NCBI RefSeq assembly: GCF_001421325.1
Contig: NZ_LMJY01000016.1
Location: forward strand, 248,307 to 312,306
DNA length: 64,000 nucleotides
Source: Novosphingobium sp. Leaf2
GTDB lineage: Bacteria > Pseudomonadota > Alphaproteobacteria > Sphingomonadales > Sphingomonadaceae
Direction: 5' to 3'
Shown piece by piece: positions 32,533-42,287 of this stretch; position 1 is the first letter of the stretch; every line of letters starts with the position of its first letter. A model generated the notes under the pieces. That model ran no database searches. It saw only the letters and a list, made by a program, of their open reading frames with translations, and was not told the DNA's origin. Position numbers and translations under genes: made by a program.

Positions 32533-33033
32533 TCAGAACGTGAAGGTCACGATGATCGGATCCGTATAGCTTCCGGTGCTGACGTACTGGTTCGCCGGAA
32601 TCCGGCCATAGGCCGTTCTGTTCGCGGTGTAGTTCAGGGAATTGGTGATGGACAGGCTCTGGGCCTGCCCGCCATTGCTGCCGTTGCCCCAGATCGTCGC
32701 GTGGCCGGCGTCCTGAAAGATGTTGTAGCCCAAACGCGCCGTGCCGTTGGCCATCTCACGCGCCGCCGCGGTGCCGGATGTGCCCGCGCTAAGGCTCAGG
32801 TCCACCGCCGTATTGATCGGCAAGGTGATCGATATGCAGTTGACGCTGACGGTGGCGGTCGCCGTGCGCGCCGTCGAACTGCTGGGATTGTACGTGCCGA
32901 AACTCAAGGCCGTGGTGGACATGCCACAAATGCACACGGTGCAACCTGCTGCCGATACCGGCATGGGCGCGCAAACCCCGGTGGAGACAGCCGCCAAGAC
33001 GAGCGCCAGCCGCGCTATGCGCGATGATCTCAT
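32533..33033 (-). CDS. Spore coat U-domain (SCPU) pilin-like protein, last gene of pilus operon
   Basis: 166 residues with a signal peptide (ending PVSAAG) and an SCPU domain. The conserved cysteines lie near the start (AGCTVCICG), with LSFGTYNPSSST, LPINTAVDLSLSAG, LGYNIFQD and the C-terminal GSYTDPIIVTFTF. Extra cysteines make it unlike the first pilin. It overlaps the usher stop by four bases (ATGA). In Csu-type systems the gene after the usher encodes the tip adhesin (CsuE, two domains). Here the protein has one domain only, so it may be a short tip or a minor pilin. Confidence 0.85.
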   Translation of the reverse strand: MRSSRIARLALVLAAVSTGVCAPMPVSAAGCTVCICGMSTTALSFGTYNPSSSTARTATATVSVNCISITLPINTAVDLSLSAGTSGTAAAREMANGTARLGYNIFQDAGHATIWGNGSNGGQAQSLSITNSLNYTANRTAYGRIPANQYVSTGSYTDPIIVTFTF

Positions 33034-35381
33034 GGCTTTGGCCTTTCCGATAGTGCAGGCGTGCAGGTTACCGGCATCGATGCGCCGGGCCCCGGATTGT
33101 GCAGGCCTTGGGGCAGCGTAACATCGCAGGCACCGGCGCTGCCGGTAACGTGAAGCACGACCAAGGTCGCTGGCAGGTCCTCGATCCAGACCTCCCCATC
33201 ATACCCCACCACCGTCGCCCCGCCCGGCCAGGTGACCGCCGATCCCGCCGGCAATCCCGCACTCGCCGAGTCCACCAACCGCAGACGCAGCCCCTGGCGG
33301 GTCGCCCCGCCGAACCGCACCCGCGCGGCCTGCCGCCATCCAGGCGCGATCGTCTGCACGGCGGTTGGCAGATCGGCGGTGATCGGTACATCGGCGGCGT
33401 CTACGCCGATATGGTTCTCCGCATAGGGCTGCAGGCCGGTAACGATAACGCGCCGGCCCTGCCCCGCCTTGCGTGGCCGCTGCCGGTTTTCGACCGTGAC
33501 GGTCACCGGCGCATCGGCATCAACCTCGACCAGCGCGAAGCCGTCATCCACATGCTGCGTGGCCAGCACCGCCCTGTCGATCCGCAGCACCCCGCCGCGG
33601 GCGTTGAGCTGCACGCCGTTCCCGCCTTGGCGGCGCCAGCCATCCAGCCGGATGTCGCCAGCCTGGGTGCGGTAGGAAACACCGCCCTCCAGCCATTGTG
33701 CCCCGCGATCATAGCCTGCGAGCGCCCGCATCCCGCTGCCGGTGCCGTCGGGGAGGTTTTGGTTGTAGGCGAGCGCCCCGCGTCCCGGCTCGGCCAGCGC
33801 GGCAACCTGGCTGCGGGGTCCGAGCGGCATGGTCAGGTTGCCGAAGATCCCGGCGCTGCGGCCACGCGCGCTCACGTCGCGGCTGCGGGTGTATTGCACG
33901 CCAATGGAGGCGAACGCCGAGCGGATGCTGGTCGTATAGTATGCCGAGGCCAGATCGAAGCGGGTTGCGCCGGCGCTGCCGCGTCCTTGCGCCAGCCGCG
34001 CATAACTGGCGTTCACGCTGCCGATCCAACCCAGCGAAAGCCCACCCGCCACCGCCAGTTCACTGCGCGCGCCGCCGTTAATGCGGGGCTCGCCCACTTG
34101 GCGAAAGCGTGCATCGGCGCGCTCATAGCTTGCCGACAGGGTGTAGCGTGCGGTGATGCGCTGCGCCTGCGCGTGCACCAGCGCGCCGGTTCCGGCATGA
34201 CCTTGCGAGACGGCGCCCGCCACCGACACCTGCCCCAGCGGCGCGACCACAAGCACGGCGCCCAGCCCGGCCATGCGGGTATCGGCGGACAGTTCGGCCC
34301 GTGTCTCCATCGTCAAGGTGCTGGTCAGGCCCCGGTGCAGGCCGGCAGCGGCAAACAGCGGTCCGTAGGCAAAACTGCGATACCCGAAGCCGCGCCGCAG
34401 CGCGCCGGCTTCGAAAGCGAACTGGCTGAGGCCGGGGCGCAGCAGATCGATACTGGTGTAAAAGCTGCGGGTCACCTGCCGCGTCTGGCCGGTCACATCG
34501 CGCACGCTCATCGTCACCGCCCCGGCCCCGGTCAACTGCGGTTGCAGCGCGAGGTCGAACCGCCCCGGCCCCAGTTCATAGGACTGGCGGGAGGATTGCG
34601 CGATCAGTTCAACGGTGGACGGCACCAGCGCGCTGCCCGAGACCGTGGGCAGCGGAAAGTTGATGCTTTGCGGATCGAGCGAAAAGTCAGTGCCCAGAAA
34701 TATGCCGCCGTACCGCACCGGCCGGCTCCACGGTGCGCCCCGCCCCACGCTGTCGCCCAGCACAAGGCGGACGCGGCGATCCGGAAAATCGCGGCGCAGG
34801 GCGGTGTCCAGACGGGTCAGGCCGCCGCGTGCGGTATCCACCAGCACGCTGGTGCCCGCCACGCCCCAACGGCCCGACACGCCAGTATCGACCAGCCCGG
34901 TAATCCGCGTTATCCCGTCCCAGGTGCCAAGCGTGAGGTCGTAGTCCACGAACTGCGCAGGGATCGCCGGCGCCACGGGCACTACGCGGTATCCGGGTTG
35001 TACATGCATATGGGGAAACAGGGCCAGATCCGCTTCAATCCGCAGTGTCGCGCCGTCGTCCTCAAGGCGCGCGACAAGACCAGACATCGTGTCCAACGCG
35101 ACGTAACTTTCTCCCGCGACCGTTTCTTCCGCGGCTGATCGCACGCTCAGTCCCCACGCTTCCACGTCGGTGCGCCGCGCCAGCACGCGCCCCTTGCGCA
35201 CGATCAGCAGGCCGGGGTCCGGCATGGCCTGCCCGTTGACGATAATGCCGACCGGCACCGGACCGTCGACCGCCGCGACACTATCCTGCCCATGCAAAGC
35301 CGCCGGGGCGCAAAACAGCAGGCCCAGCAACGCAGCCGCGATGGCCGCCCGGACGGGCACGAAGACCGCGCGGATCATCAT
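33030..35381 (-). CDS. Fimbrial outer-membrane usher (Csu/archaic type)
   Basis: 783 residues with a signal peptide, an N-terminal usher domain (DVEAWGLS, VDYDLTLGTWDGITRI), a large beta-barrel with a plug (about 200-650) and C-terminal domains (ITADLPTAVQTIAPGWRQAA, VGYDGEVWIEDL). Ushers secrete and order pilin subunits handed over by the chaperone. It follows the chaperone by 11 bases and overlaps the second SCPU gene, forming one operon of four genes. It is of normal length for the archaic class and appears intact. Confidence 0.92.
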   Translation of the reverse strand: MMIRAVFVPVRAAIAAALLGLLFCAPAALHGQDSVAAVDGPVPVGIIVNGQAMPDPGLLIVRKGRVLARRTDVEAWGLSVRSAAEETVAGESYVALDTMSGLVARLEDDGATLRIEADLALFPHMHVQPGYRVVPVAPAIPAQFVDYDLTLGTWDGITRITGLVDTGVSGRWGVAGTSVLVDTARGGLTRLDTALRRDFPDRRVRLVLGDSVGRGAPWSRPVRYGGIFLGTDFSLDPQSINFPLPTVSGSALVPSTVELIAQSSRQSYELGPGRFDLALQPQLTGAGAVTMSVRDVTGQTRQVTRSFYTSIDLLRPGLSQFAFEAGALRRGFGYRSFAYGPLFAAAGLHRGLTSTLTMETRAELSADTRMAGLGAVLVVAPLGQVSVAGAVSQGHAGTGALVHAQAQRITARYTLSASYERADARFRQVGEPRINGGARSELAVAGGLSLGWIGSVNASYARLAQGRGSAGATRFDLASAYYTTSIRSAFASIGVQYTRSRDVSARGRSAGIFGNLTMPLGPRSQVAALAEPGRGALAYNQNLPDGTGSGMRALAGYDRGAQWLEGGVSYRTQAGDIRLDGWRRQGGNGVQLNARGGVLRIDRAVLATQHVDDGFALVEVDADAPVTVTVENRQRPRKAGQGRRVIVTGLQPYAENHIGVDAADVPITADLPTAVQTIAPGWRQAARVRFGGATRQGLRLRLVDSASAGLPAGSAVTWPGGATVVGYDGEVWIEDLPATLVVLHVTGSAGACDVTLPQGLHNPGPGASMPVTCTPALSERPKP

Positions 35382-35392
35382 GGCGCGCCACG

Positions 35393-36112
35393 CTATTTCG
35401 CGGCGGAGAGCGGTACGTCGAACGCGCCCTCCTCGGTCTTCACGTGCACGGCAGAGGCGGCCAACAGCGTCCGCTCCACAGGCAGATCCAGAGTACCTCC
35501 CGCCAGCAGGTAGAACGCGCGGTCGCTTAGGGTCGGCGTATCTTGCGCGGGCGTGCTGACGCTCAGCACCCGCACGTAACGGGTCCCGACGTTGGACAAG
35601 CGAACCCCCGTTGCAGTGATCGCGGCGGTCAGCCGTGGGGCGGCTTTCTCGTCAGCCCGAAAAACCGGTACCGAGATCCGCAACAAGGTTTGCACCACGC
35701 CAGGCCGGGCCAGCGTCGGATCGGGAAGCTCATCCACGATCAGTCGCCATTGTTGCTCGGGCGCTGCACCCGGGTGCGCGGCAGGCAGGCTGCAGCGGAT
35801 GAGCCTTTCCGTTTGCGGGGCGATCGTGGCGATCGGCGGGTTGATGACGAATGCGGGATCGGGCGTGAGCGTATCGTTACCCTGCGTGTCCCGCGTCCAG
35901 CCATAACCACGCACCTGCACGGTCACTGGCCGGTCCGCCCGGTTGCCCAGCGTGAGCGCGCAAAACCGGCGGGTTGAAGGAACCTCAATACGCACCGGCA
36001 TCACGGTCAAGGCGCCAGCGCGGGCTGGGGCGACGCCGCAAGCCGCGATCACCGCGCCGGCCAGCAGCATGACGGCCACGACCATGGCGCTCGAAGGCCG
36101 GCGGGTGATCAT
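35393..36112 (-). CDS. Periplasmic pilus chaperone (PapD-like, archaic Csu class)
   Basis: 239 residues with a signal peptide ending near ARAG. The PapD N-terminal beta domain has MPVRIEVPSTRRFCALTL and NRADRPVTVQVRGYGW, and the C-terminal domain has VRLSNVGTRYVRVLSVS. It donates a strand to complete pilins until the usher takes them. The gene lies one base after the first SCPU gene and 11 bases before the usher. Confidence 0.9.
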   Translation of the reverse strand: MITRRPSSAMVVAVMLLAGAVIAACGVAPARAGALTVMPVRIEVPSTRRFCALTLGNRADRPVTVQVRGYGWTRDTQGNDTLTPDPAFVINPPIATIAPQTERLIRCSLPAAHPGAAPEQQWRLIVDELPDPTLARPGVVQTLLRISVPVFRADEKAAPRLTAAITATGVRLSNVGTRYVRVLSVSTPAQDTPTLSDRAFYLLAGGTLDLPVERTLLAASAVHVKTEEGAFDVPLSAAK

Positions 36113-36113
36113 C

Positions 36114-36644
36114 TCAATAGGTGACCGTGACCGTTACGGAATCAGTGTAGGAACCGGCGATGGTGTTCTGGCCGCTCGGGATACGTCCGTAGACGTTGAT
36201 GGCGTTGGCGGTGAGCCCGGCGGTGGCGGACAGGGTATCGGTCCCTACCGTGTTGCCCCAGTTGGTGGTGCGTCCGGCATTCTGATACAGCGCGTAATTC
36301 AACGTGTTACTGCTACTGGTCAGCTTGCGAACGGTGGTGGTGGCGCCGGTGCCAGCGCCCGCGCCCATGCCCACGTTATACGGCGTGCCCAGCGTGCAGG
36401 TCACGCTGACGGTGGTGCTGGCATCCAGGTTCGTCGCAGACGTTGGATTATAACTGCCGAACGCCAGCGGGCTGGCCGTCAGAACGCAGGCGGACTGCAC
36501 GGTCGCTGTCACCGTCATGGTGTCCGTCGCCGTCGCAGCCGACGCGCCTGATGGAGAAAGAACGATCCCGGCGGCCAGGATCGACCCGGCGGCGAGAAGG
36601 CGAAGGCAGGCCGAAGCCCTGCGGGGATGGTGAACGGTGCTCAT
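36114..36644 (-). CDS. Spore coat U-domain major pilin (CsuA/B-like)
   Basis: 176 residues with a signal peptide ending at SGASAA and an SCPU domain: VTATVQSACVLTASPLAFGS, YNPTSATNLDASTTVSVTC, NYALYQNAGRTTNWG and C-terminal GSYTDSVTVTVTY. The single disulfide pair and N-terminal donor strand are typical of Csu-type pilins. As the first gene of the operon it is probably the main subunit. The pilus would mediate attachment or biofilm formation. Confidence 0.9.
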   Translation of the reverse strand: MSTVHHPRRASACLRLLAAGSILAAGIVLSPSGASAATATDTMTVTATVQSACVLTASPLAFGSYNPTSATNLDASTTVSVTCTLGTPYNVGMGAGAGTGATTTVRKLTSSSNTLNYALYQNAGRTTNWGNTVGTDTLSATAGLTANAINVYGRIPSGQNTIAGSYTDSVTVTVTY

Positions 36645-36703
36645 AGGCCTCGTTTACCATCGCGTGGTTGCGAGTCGGCCTACGCGGCGCTCCGGAGATT
36701 TCC

Positions 36704-37705
36704 CTAAGAGGGTTTGGGCGCCAGCACGGCCGGCTCTGTGGGCGCATCTTTATCAGCGGCAAAGCGACGCGCCAGCACGGCGCACACCATCAGCTGGATC
36801 TGATGGAAAAACATCAGCGGCAGAATGATCGCGCCCACCTGCGCTGCGGGAAACAGCACCCCGGCCAGCGGCACGCCGGTGGCCAGGCTTTTCTTGGAGC
36901 CGCAGAACAGCAACACGATCCGGTCCTCGCGCGAGAAGCCCAGCAGCTTGCCGGCAACCGATGCCACCACCATCACGATGGCCAGAACCCCCAGCGAGAT
37001 CAATGCGATCAGCCCCAGTTCCGCCAACGTCACCTTGTGCCACAAGCCCTGGATTACCGCTGCGCCAAACGCGGTGTAGACCACAAGCAGGATCGAGCCG
37101 CGATCGACGTAGCCCAGGATCTGCTTGTAACGGGACACAAAGCCGCCGATCCAGGGCCGCAGAAAATGCCCGGCCAGAAACGGCAGCAGCAGTTGCACGC
37201 TAATGTCGATGATGGGGTCGGTCGAGAACCCCTGCGTGCGCCCGGTGATGAGCAAGGCCGTCAGCAGCGGGGTAATGAAGATGCCGGCCAGATTTGAAAA
37301 CGACGCGCTGCACACCGCTGCCGCCACGTTTCCGCCGGCAATGGCCGTGAACGCGATGGAGGATTGCACGGTCGATGGCAGCAGTGTCAGGAACAGGACG
37401 CCAGTTGCCAGCGACGGCTCGATACCGGGAATTGCCCGCACGCCCAGGCCGATGATCGGAAACAGCACGAAGCTTACCGCGGCAACCGTCAGGTGAAGCC
37501 GCCAGGCGCGGGCGCCATCAAGGATCGCTTCGCGCGATAACTTTGCGCCATGCAGGAAAAACAGCAGCGCGATGGCTGCATCCGCCGCTCCGCCCGCAAC
37601 CCCTGCCCATATGCCCCGCGCCGGGAGAATGGAGGCCAGGCCAACGGTGCCCAGCAGCATCAACAGGAACGGGTCCACGTTCAGCCGCGCCAGTAATCCC
37701 TTCAT
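36704..37705 (-). CDS. Bile acid:sodium symporter family transporter (YfeH-like)
   Basis: A 333-residue inner-membrane protein with about nine to ten transmembrane helices and the SBF-like pattern (LPSTVQSSIAFTAIAGGNVA, FCGSKKSLATGVPLAG). The substrate in bacteria is usually unknown, an organic anion carried with sodium. It begins 16 bases after the epimerase gene on the same strand and is the last gene of a proB-epimerase-transporter run. Confidence 0.88.
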   Translation of the reverse strand: MKGLLARLNVDPFLLMLLGTVGLASILPARGIWAGVAGGAADAAIALLFFLHGAKLSREAILDGARAWRLHLTVAAVSFVLFPIIGLGVRAIPGIEPSLATGVLFLTLLPSTVQSSIAFTAIAGGNVAAAVCSASFSNLAGIFITPLLTALLITGRTQGFSTDPIIDISVQLLLPFLAGHFLRPWIGGFVSRYKQILGYVDRGSILLVVYTAFGAAVIQGLWHKVTLAELGLIALISLGVLAIVMVVASVAGKLLGFSREDRIVLLFCGSKKSLATGVPLAGVLFPAAQVGAIILPLMFFHQIQLMVCAVLARRFAADKDAPTEPAVLAPKPS

Positions 37706-37721
37706 TTCCGCCGGTCTCCCG

Positions 37722-38657
37722 TCAAAGCCACTTGTGCTCGCGATACCACTGCGCGGTCGCCTTCAACCCTTCGCGGGTTTCGATCCGCGGTTTCCAAAGC
37801 GTGTTCGGAACTGCGGCCTCGGGCGAGACCACCCAGTCCGGATGGCTGAAATAGGCGGCACGGTCGAGTGTCATTTTCGCGCGCTCCCTGCGCAAAAAGT
37901 TGTCCAGCCGCGCCACGCGCGCCAGCATCGCGGCGGAAAGCCCGATCACGCGGGGACGTTTGCCCATCGCCCAGCCAATGGCCAGCGCCGTTTCGAAATG
38001 GTCCCAGCCTTGCGGCTTGCCATCGTCCGGCTCGAATATCCGTCCGCTGACGCTGCCGATCAAACGTCCGTCGCCGGGAACCAGCGCAACCAGCAGTCGG
38101 GCCAGGTCCTCGACATGGATCACCGAGGCGCGCCCGTTGCGCGGCATCGGCATAATGCCCCAGCGCGCGGCGCGGAACAGCTCCAGCATCTCCTTGTCAT
38201 GCGGGCCGTAGATCGCGGGCGGCCGCACAATCGTCCAGTCCAGCGGGCTGGACATCAGCAGCTTCTCGGCCCGGGCCTTGGACGCCCCGTACGCCGACAG
38301 GTCAGGCTCGCGGGCCGATAGCGACGAGACGTGGACAAAGCGGTGTACGCCTTTGAGGATCGCCGTTTCGATGAGATTGAGCGTGCCGGTCACGTTGCCA
38401 GCCTCGAACCCGGCGGCATCGGGGGCATTGATGACGCCCGCCACGTGGATCGTGGCTTCGGCGCCCTTCACCAGTTCGGCGAGCGAGGCCACGTTGGCAA
38501 GATCACCGCCGATCCATTCCACGTTGGCCCGCGCAGGCTGCTGGCGGCGGGTCAGCGCGCGCACGGCGTAGCCCGCCCCAAGCGCCGCATCCAGCACCGC
38601 CTGGCCCACGAAACCGGTGGCGCCGGTCAGCGCGATGACGGGGCGGGGCCTGTTCAT
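37722..38657 (-). CDS. NAD(P)-dependent epimerase/dehydratase-like SDR protein
   Basis: 311 residues, extended short-chain dehydrogenase. The Rossmann motif GATGFVGQAVLDAAL lies near residue 10, VSSLSA carries the Ser, and YGASKARAEKLL gives the catalytic YxxxK. The start ATG overlaps the proB stop (ATGA). It resembles the NDUFA9-like/atypical SDR group seen in alphaproteobacteria (inference). The substrate is unknown. Confidence 0.85.
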   Translation of the reverse strand: MNRPRPVIALTGATGFVGQAVLDAALGAGYAVRALTRRQQPARANVEWIGGDLANVASLAELVKGAEATIHVAGVINAPDAAGFEAGNVTGTLNLIETAILKGVHRFVHVSSLSAREPDLSAYGASKARAEKLLMSSPLDWTIVRPPAIYGPHDKEMLELFRAARWGIMPMPRNGRASVIHVEDLARLLVALVPGDGRLIGSVSGRIFEPDDGKPQGWDHFETALAIGWAMGKRPRVIGLSAAMLARVARLDNFLRRERAKMTLDRAAYFSHPDWVVSPEAAVPNTLWKPRIETREGLKATAQWYREHKWL

Positions 38658-39787
38658 GACTTCAATACCATCTGGTCGCGGTGGATAACGGCGGAGCGCG
38701 GCGCATAGCCAAGCACCGCCTGCTGCGCGCTGGAGTGCAAGCCGACGATGGCGGCGCATTCCGCCGCGTCGTATTCGCACAGCCCGTGGGCCAGAACCGT
38801 GCCGTCCGCGTCCACGATTGCCACCGGATCCCCGCGTGAAAATATACCCTCGATCCCGGTGATGCCCTTGGCAAGCAAACTTGACCCCCGGCCCAGCGCC
38901 GCCGCAGCGCCAGCATCGACAATGATTTCGCCTTTCAGCTTGAGCCGGCCGCCCAGCCACGCCTTGCGCGCGCCGGCCTTCCCGCGTGGCACAAACAGCG
39001 TGCCCACGCCGCCTTCGATGATGCGCGCCAGCGGGCGATCGTGTTGGCCGTTACCGATCACCAGGCAGATGCCCGCCAGTTCGGCGATCTGCGCGGCCTG
39101 CAGCTTGGATGTCATGCCGCCAGAACCCATCCCGGAGTTCGAATCGGTGCTGGCCATCGCCTGCACATCCGCGGTGACGCCGCTGACGAGCGGGATCATC
39201 GTGGCGCCCGGCAGCCTGGGATGGCGATCATACAGCCCGTCGATGTCGGACAGCAGCACTACCGCGTGCGCCTGTGCCGCCTGCGCCACGCGCGCGGCCA
39301 GCCGGTCGTTGTCGCCAAAGCGGATTTCCTGTGTGGCGACCGAATCGTTCTCATTGATGACCGGCACCGCGCCTGCATCCAGCAATCGGGTGAGCGTGGC
39401 CGTGACGTTGAGATAGCGGCGGCGGTCCTCCAGATCCTCCAGCGTCAGCAGCATCTGCGCAGCGGTGATGCCGTGGCCGCCCAGCAGTTGCGCCCACAGC
39501 CCGGACAGCGCGATCTGGCCCACCGCCGCGCTCGCCTGCGCATCGGCAAGGCTGCCGCGCCCGCCCTTCTCCAGCCCCAGCGTAGCTGCACCCAGCGCGA
39601 TCGCGCCCGAGGAGACGACGATCACGTCCTGTCCGCGCGCCCGCGCCTCCGCGATTTCGGCGACCAGCCCGGCCAGCCACGCGCCGCGTACGCCGTCCGG
39701 CCCCACCAGCAGCGCGGAGCCCACCTTGATCACAAGGCGGCGCGCAAGGGCGGGATCGGACAGATCGGAGAGTCGGGCGATGGTCAT
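38654..39787 (-). CDS. proB: Glutamate 5-kinase
   Basis: ProB phosphorylates glutamate in the first step of proline synthesis. The 377-residue protein has an N-terminal amino-acid kinase domain (RLVIKVGSALLVG, VIVVSSGAIALG, NENDSVATQEIRFGDND, GTGGMxxK-like GSGGMTSKLQAA) and a C-terminal PUA domain (about 285-370). The gene follows obgE by 109 bases. ProC is also in the window at 43180, but proA is not seen. Confidence 0.96.
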   Translation of the reverse strand: MTIARLSDLSDPALARRLVIKVGSALLVGPDGVRGAWLAGLVAEIAEARARGQDVIVVSSGAIALGAATLGLEKGGRGSLADAQASAAVGQIALSGLWAQLLGGHGITAAQMLLTLEDLEDRRRYLNVTATLTRLLDAGAVPVINENDSVATQEIRFGDNDRLAARVAQAAQAHAVVLLSDIDGLYDRHPRLPGATMIPLVSGVTADVQAMASTDSNSGMGSGGMTSKLQAAQIAELAGICLVIGNGQHDRPLARIIEGGVGTLFVPRGKAGARKAWLGGRLKLKGEIIVDAGAAAALGRGSSLLAKGITGIEGIFSRGDPVAIVDADGTVLAHGLCEYDAAECAAIVGLHSSAQQAVLGYAPRSAVIHRDQMVLKS

Positions 39788-39896
39788 GGGAGCGCCAGCC
39801 TCTAGGGTAAGGAACGGATAGATGGAAGCACGGGCGGGCGGTTAATTCCGGCCGTCCCTGCGGCCAGCCGTAAGCGAGCCTCGTCCTGCCCTGCCC

Positions 39897-40955
39897 TCAG
39901 ATCGGCGACCAGGGCGTGTCGTCCGCTTCCTCCCGCTCGCCGGTCGGGCGTTCGGTGACGGTGGCGGCAGGCAGATAGTCGATGATGGCGTCGAGCAGCT
40001 TGGACATGCCCTTACCGGTCGCGCCGGAAATCGGGAACACCTCATGCGCGCCGGCCTTGATCAGCAGCTTGGCGTAATCGTTAGCCAGGGCATCGTCCAC
40101 CAGGTCGATCTTGTTCAACGCGACAAGGCGGGGCTTGTCGGCCAGCGCGTCGCTGTACGCCTCAAGCTCTTCCTCGACGACCTGCATCGCTTCCACCGGG
40201 TCGGTGTTGGAAATGTCGATGAGATGGACGAGCACGCGGCAGCGCTCGATATGGCCGAGGAACCGGTCACCCACCCCCGCGCCTTCGGCAGCACCGGCGA
40301 TCAGGCCGGGGATGTCCGCCACCACGAATTCGCGGTGCTTGTGCATGACCACGCCCAGCTGCGGACGCAGCGTTGTGAAGGCGTAATCGCCCACTTTCGC
40401 CTTGGCGTTGGACAGCTTGTTGATGAAGGTGGACTTGCCCGCATTCGGCATCCCGACCAACCCAACGTCCGCCAGCAGCTTCAGGCGCAGCCATACCCAC
40501 TGCTCCGCCGGCGCGATGCCGGGCTGGTGCTGGCGGGGCGCGCGGTTGGTGCTGGTCTTGTAGCTGGCGTTACCGCGCCCGCCCATGCCGCCTTCGATGA
40601 AGGTCACGCGCTGGCCCGCTTCGGTAAGGTCGAGCAGAACGGTGTCGCGATCCTCGTCGTCAGCAATCACCTGCGTGCCGATCGGCACCTTGATGATCAG
40701 GTCCTTGCCTGCCGCGCCATTGCGGTTCTGGCCCATGCCGTGGCCGCCGCGCGGCGCCTTGAAGTGCTGCGTGTAGCGGAAATCGATCAGGGTGTTGAGG
40801 CCGGCCACCGCCTCGAAAATGATGTCGCCGCCCTTGCCGCCGTTGCCGCCATCAGGGCCGCCGTATTCGACATACTTTTCGCGGCGAAAGCTGACCGCGC
40901 CAGGGCCGCCGCCGCCCGCACGGATATAGATCTTGGCCTGGTCGAGAAAATGCAT
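39897..40955 (-). CDS. obgE: GTPase Obg/CgtA
   Basis: A 352-residue essential GTPase involved in 50S assembly and stress/growth control. The glycine-rich Obg domain (about 1-158) has RAGGGGPGAVSFRREK and YGGPDGGNGGKGGD. The G domain has GMPNAGKSTFINKLS, DIPGLIAGAAEGAG and NKIDLVD. The C-terminal part is short (about 20 residues after the G domain), without the extra domain of some Gram-positive Obg proteins. It lies downstream of the tRNA-Ala terminator. Confidence 0.96.
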   Translation of the reverse strand: MHFLDQAKIYIRAGGGGPGAVSFRREKYVEYGGPDGGNGGKGGDIIFEAVAGLNTLIDFRYTQHFKAPRGGHGMGQNRNGAAGKDLIIKVPIGTQVIADDEDRDTVLLDLTEAGQRVTFIEGGMGGRGNASYKTSTNRAPRQHQPGIAPAEQWVWLRLKLLADVGLVGMPNAGKSTFINKLSNAKAKVGDYAFTTLRPQLGVVMHKHREFVVADIPGLIAGAAEGAGVGDRFLGHIERCRVLVHLIDISNTDPVEAMQVVEEELEAYSDALADKPRLVALNKIDLVDDALANDYAKLLIKAGAHEVFPISGATGKGMSKLLDAIIDYLPAATVTERPTGEREEADDTPWSPI

Positions 40956-41056
40956 CGTCCGTCGCTTCCGGCGCTGTCATGGCGCCCCAATCGCGACCGG
41001 TCCCGGCCGCCGGGACGGCGAACCGTCCTGCAGGGCGCCGCTGGCCGCAGATAAAC

Positions 41057-41085
41057 AAAAAACCCGGCCGTGTCTCGGGCCGGGT
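41057..41085 (-). terminator. Terminator downstream of tRNA-Ala
   Basis: Minus strand: ACCCGGCC pairs with GGCCGGGT (41085-41078 and 41069-41062) around an eight-base loop and is followed by a run of six T. It lies 41 bases after the tRNA. Confidence 0.88.
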
Positions 41086-41125
41086 GATGCCCGGCTTGTC
41101 CGGGCACGCATCGCCATTCAGGTAC

Positions 41126-41201
<76 letters not shown>

Positions 41202-41321
41202 GTTCCAGTATCTTTGCCATGCGGCCAAGCCGCATCGCGTGCGCCCCCTTAGCGAAGAGCGCTTCTTCGCGAAAGGGGAAAATTCCCGCCGCCCCGCGGG
41301 CCCTGTCGACCGCCAATGCCT

Positions 41322-42104
41322 TTATTGGCTGGGCAGCGAGGGCAGAGTGACCGTTTGCGGCGGGCCACCCGCCGGCGCTACCGGCGGTCCTGCGGTCTGG
41401 TTTGCATCGGGCCGCACGATGATCATGCCCTTGGGGCCATACCGGGCCTGCCACGCCGCCAGATCGGCCTGGTATTGCGCGTAGGCATCGAAGAACGCCT
41501 TGAACGGCGCTTCCAGCTTGGCAAGGCCGGTATAGGAGTACGCCTCGAACTGGCCGGGGTCTACCGTCTGCAGATCGACGCTCAGGTCCATTGCGGCTTT
41601 GCAGAAGGCGGAATCGACCGGCGGCAGCGAGAAGAAGTTATAGACCTGGGTCTGATAGGTTTCACGCGCCACGATCGCGGCGCGGCCGACATGCTGGGTG
41701 CGGAAGCTGGCGTCGATGTCACGGCTCGCCTTGTCGAGCGACTTGTCATAGACTTTCAGGAAGCGCTTGTAGCCATCCAGAATGGGGATATATTCCGGCT
41801 CGATGCAGTTGAGCGCGGCGACATTGTAGCCTGAGCGCAAGTTCCAGATCGTCTGCGAGCTGGAAATTCCCGAGTTAACCGTATGCCGGGTGCCGTCCGC
41901 CTGAACGGGCGGAATGTTCATCGTTGTGGGCGCGCCCATCGGCGGGGTCGGGATCGGCGGGATCACGACGACGGGCGGCGGCGGCGGCGCGACGGGGGGC
42001 GGCGGCGGTTTGGCGCAGCCTGCCAGCACCGCAAGGGTCATGGCAACTGCCGCACCTGCCAGAAGTGAACGGCGGCGATGCAACCCCTGCCCGCCAGCCT
42101 TCAT
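41322..42104 (-). CDS. Proline-rich lipoprotein of unknown function
   Basis: 260 residues from the ATG at 42104 (AGGGA five bases upstream). After a basic N-terminus (LHRRRS) and hydrophobic stretch comes the lipobox LAGC (AVLAGCAKPPPP). A proline/valine-rich spacer follows (about 35-65), then a mostly helical domain with NVAALNCIEPEYIPILDGYK and YQTQVYNFFSLPPVDSAFCK. The family is not recognised. It seems conserved in style with sphingomonad envelope proteins but I cannot name it. It lies between the tRNA and the YccA gene. Confidence 0.75.
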   Translation of the reverse strand: MKAGGQGLHRRRSLLAGAAVAMTLAVLAGCAKPPPPPVAPPPPPVVVIPPIPTPPMGAPTTMNIPPVQADGTRHTVNSGISSSQTIWNLRSGYNVAALNCIEPEYIPILDGYKRFLKVYDKSLDKASRDIDASFRTQHVGRAAIVARETYQTQVYNFFSLPPVDSAFCKAAMDLSVDLQTVDPGQFEAYSYTGLAKLEAPFKAFFDAYAQYQADLAAWQARYGPKGMIIVRPDANQTAGPPVAPAGGPPQTVTLPSLPSQ

Positions 42105-42175
42105 CGCTATCCCTGAGTTCACCGATCGTTCTCCACCGCGAGCGCGTGGTCTAGCGCCGCGATTCAATAAAGCAA

Positions 42176-42205
42176 ATGCCCGGTGCGATGAAACGCACCG
42201 GGCAT
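42176..42205 (-). terminator. Terminator of the YccA-like gene
   Basis: A perfect 12-bp stem (ATGCCCGGTGCG with its complement, six-base loop) is followed on the minus strand by TTGCTTTATTG, a T-rich tail. Confidence 0.82.
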
Positions 42206-42287
42206 CATGGCTAGACGATTATGCACTGTGGATTAATCGCTTAGCGCCCGAATTCCACAGCAATTCCGCAGCTTGCGGGCAAACCGA

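Noticed and set aside
33099..35138. 679-codon plus-strand open frame opposite the usher gene
   Set aside because: Antisense shadow; the usher on the minus strand is complete with signal peptide and expected domains.
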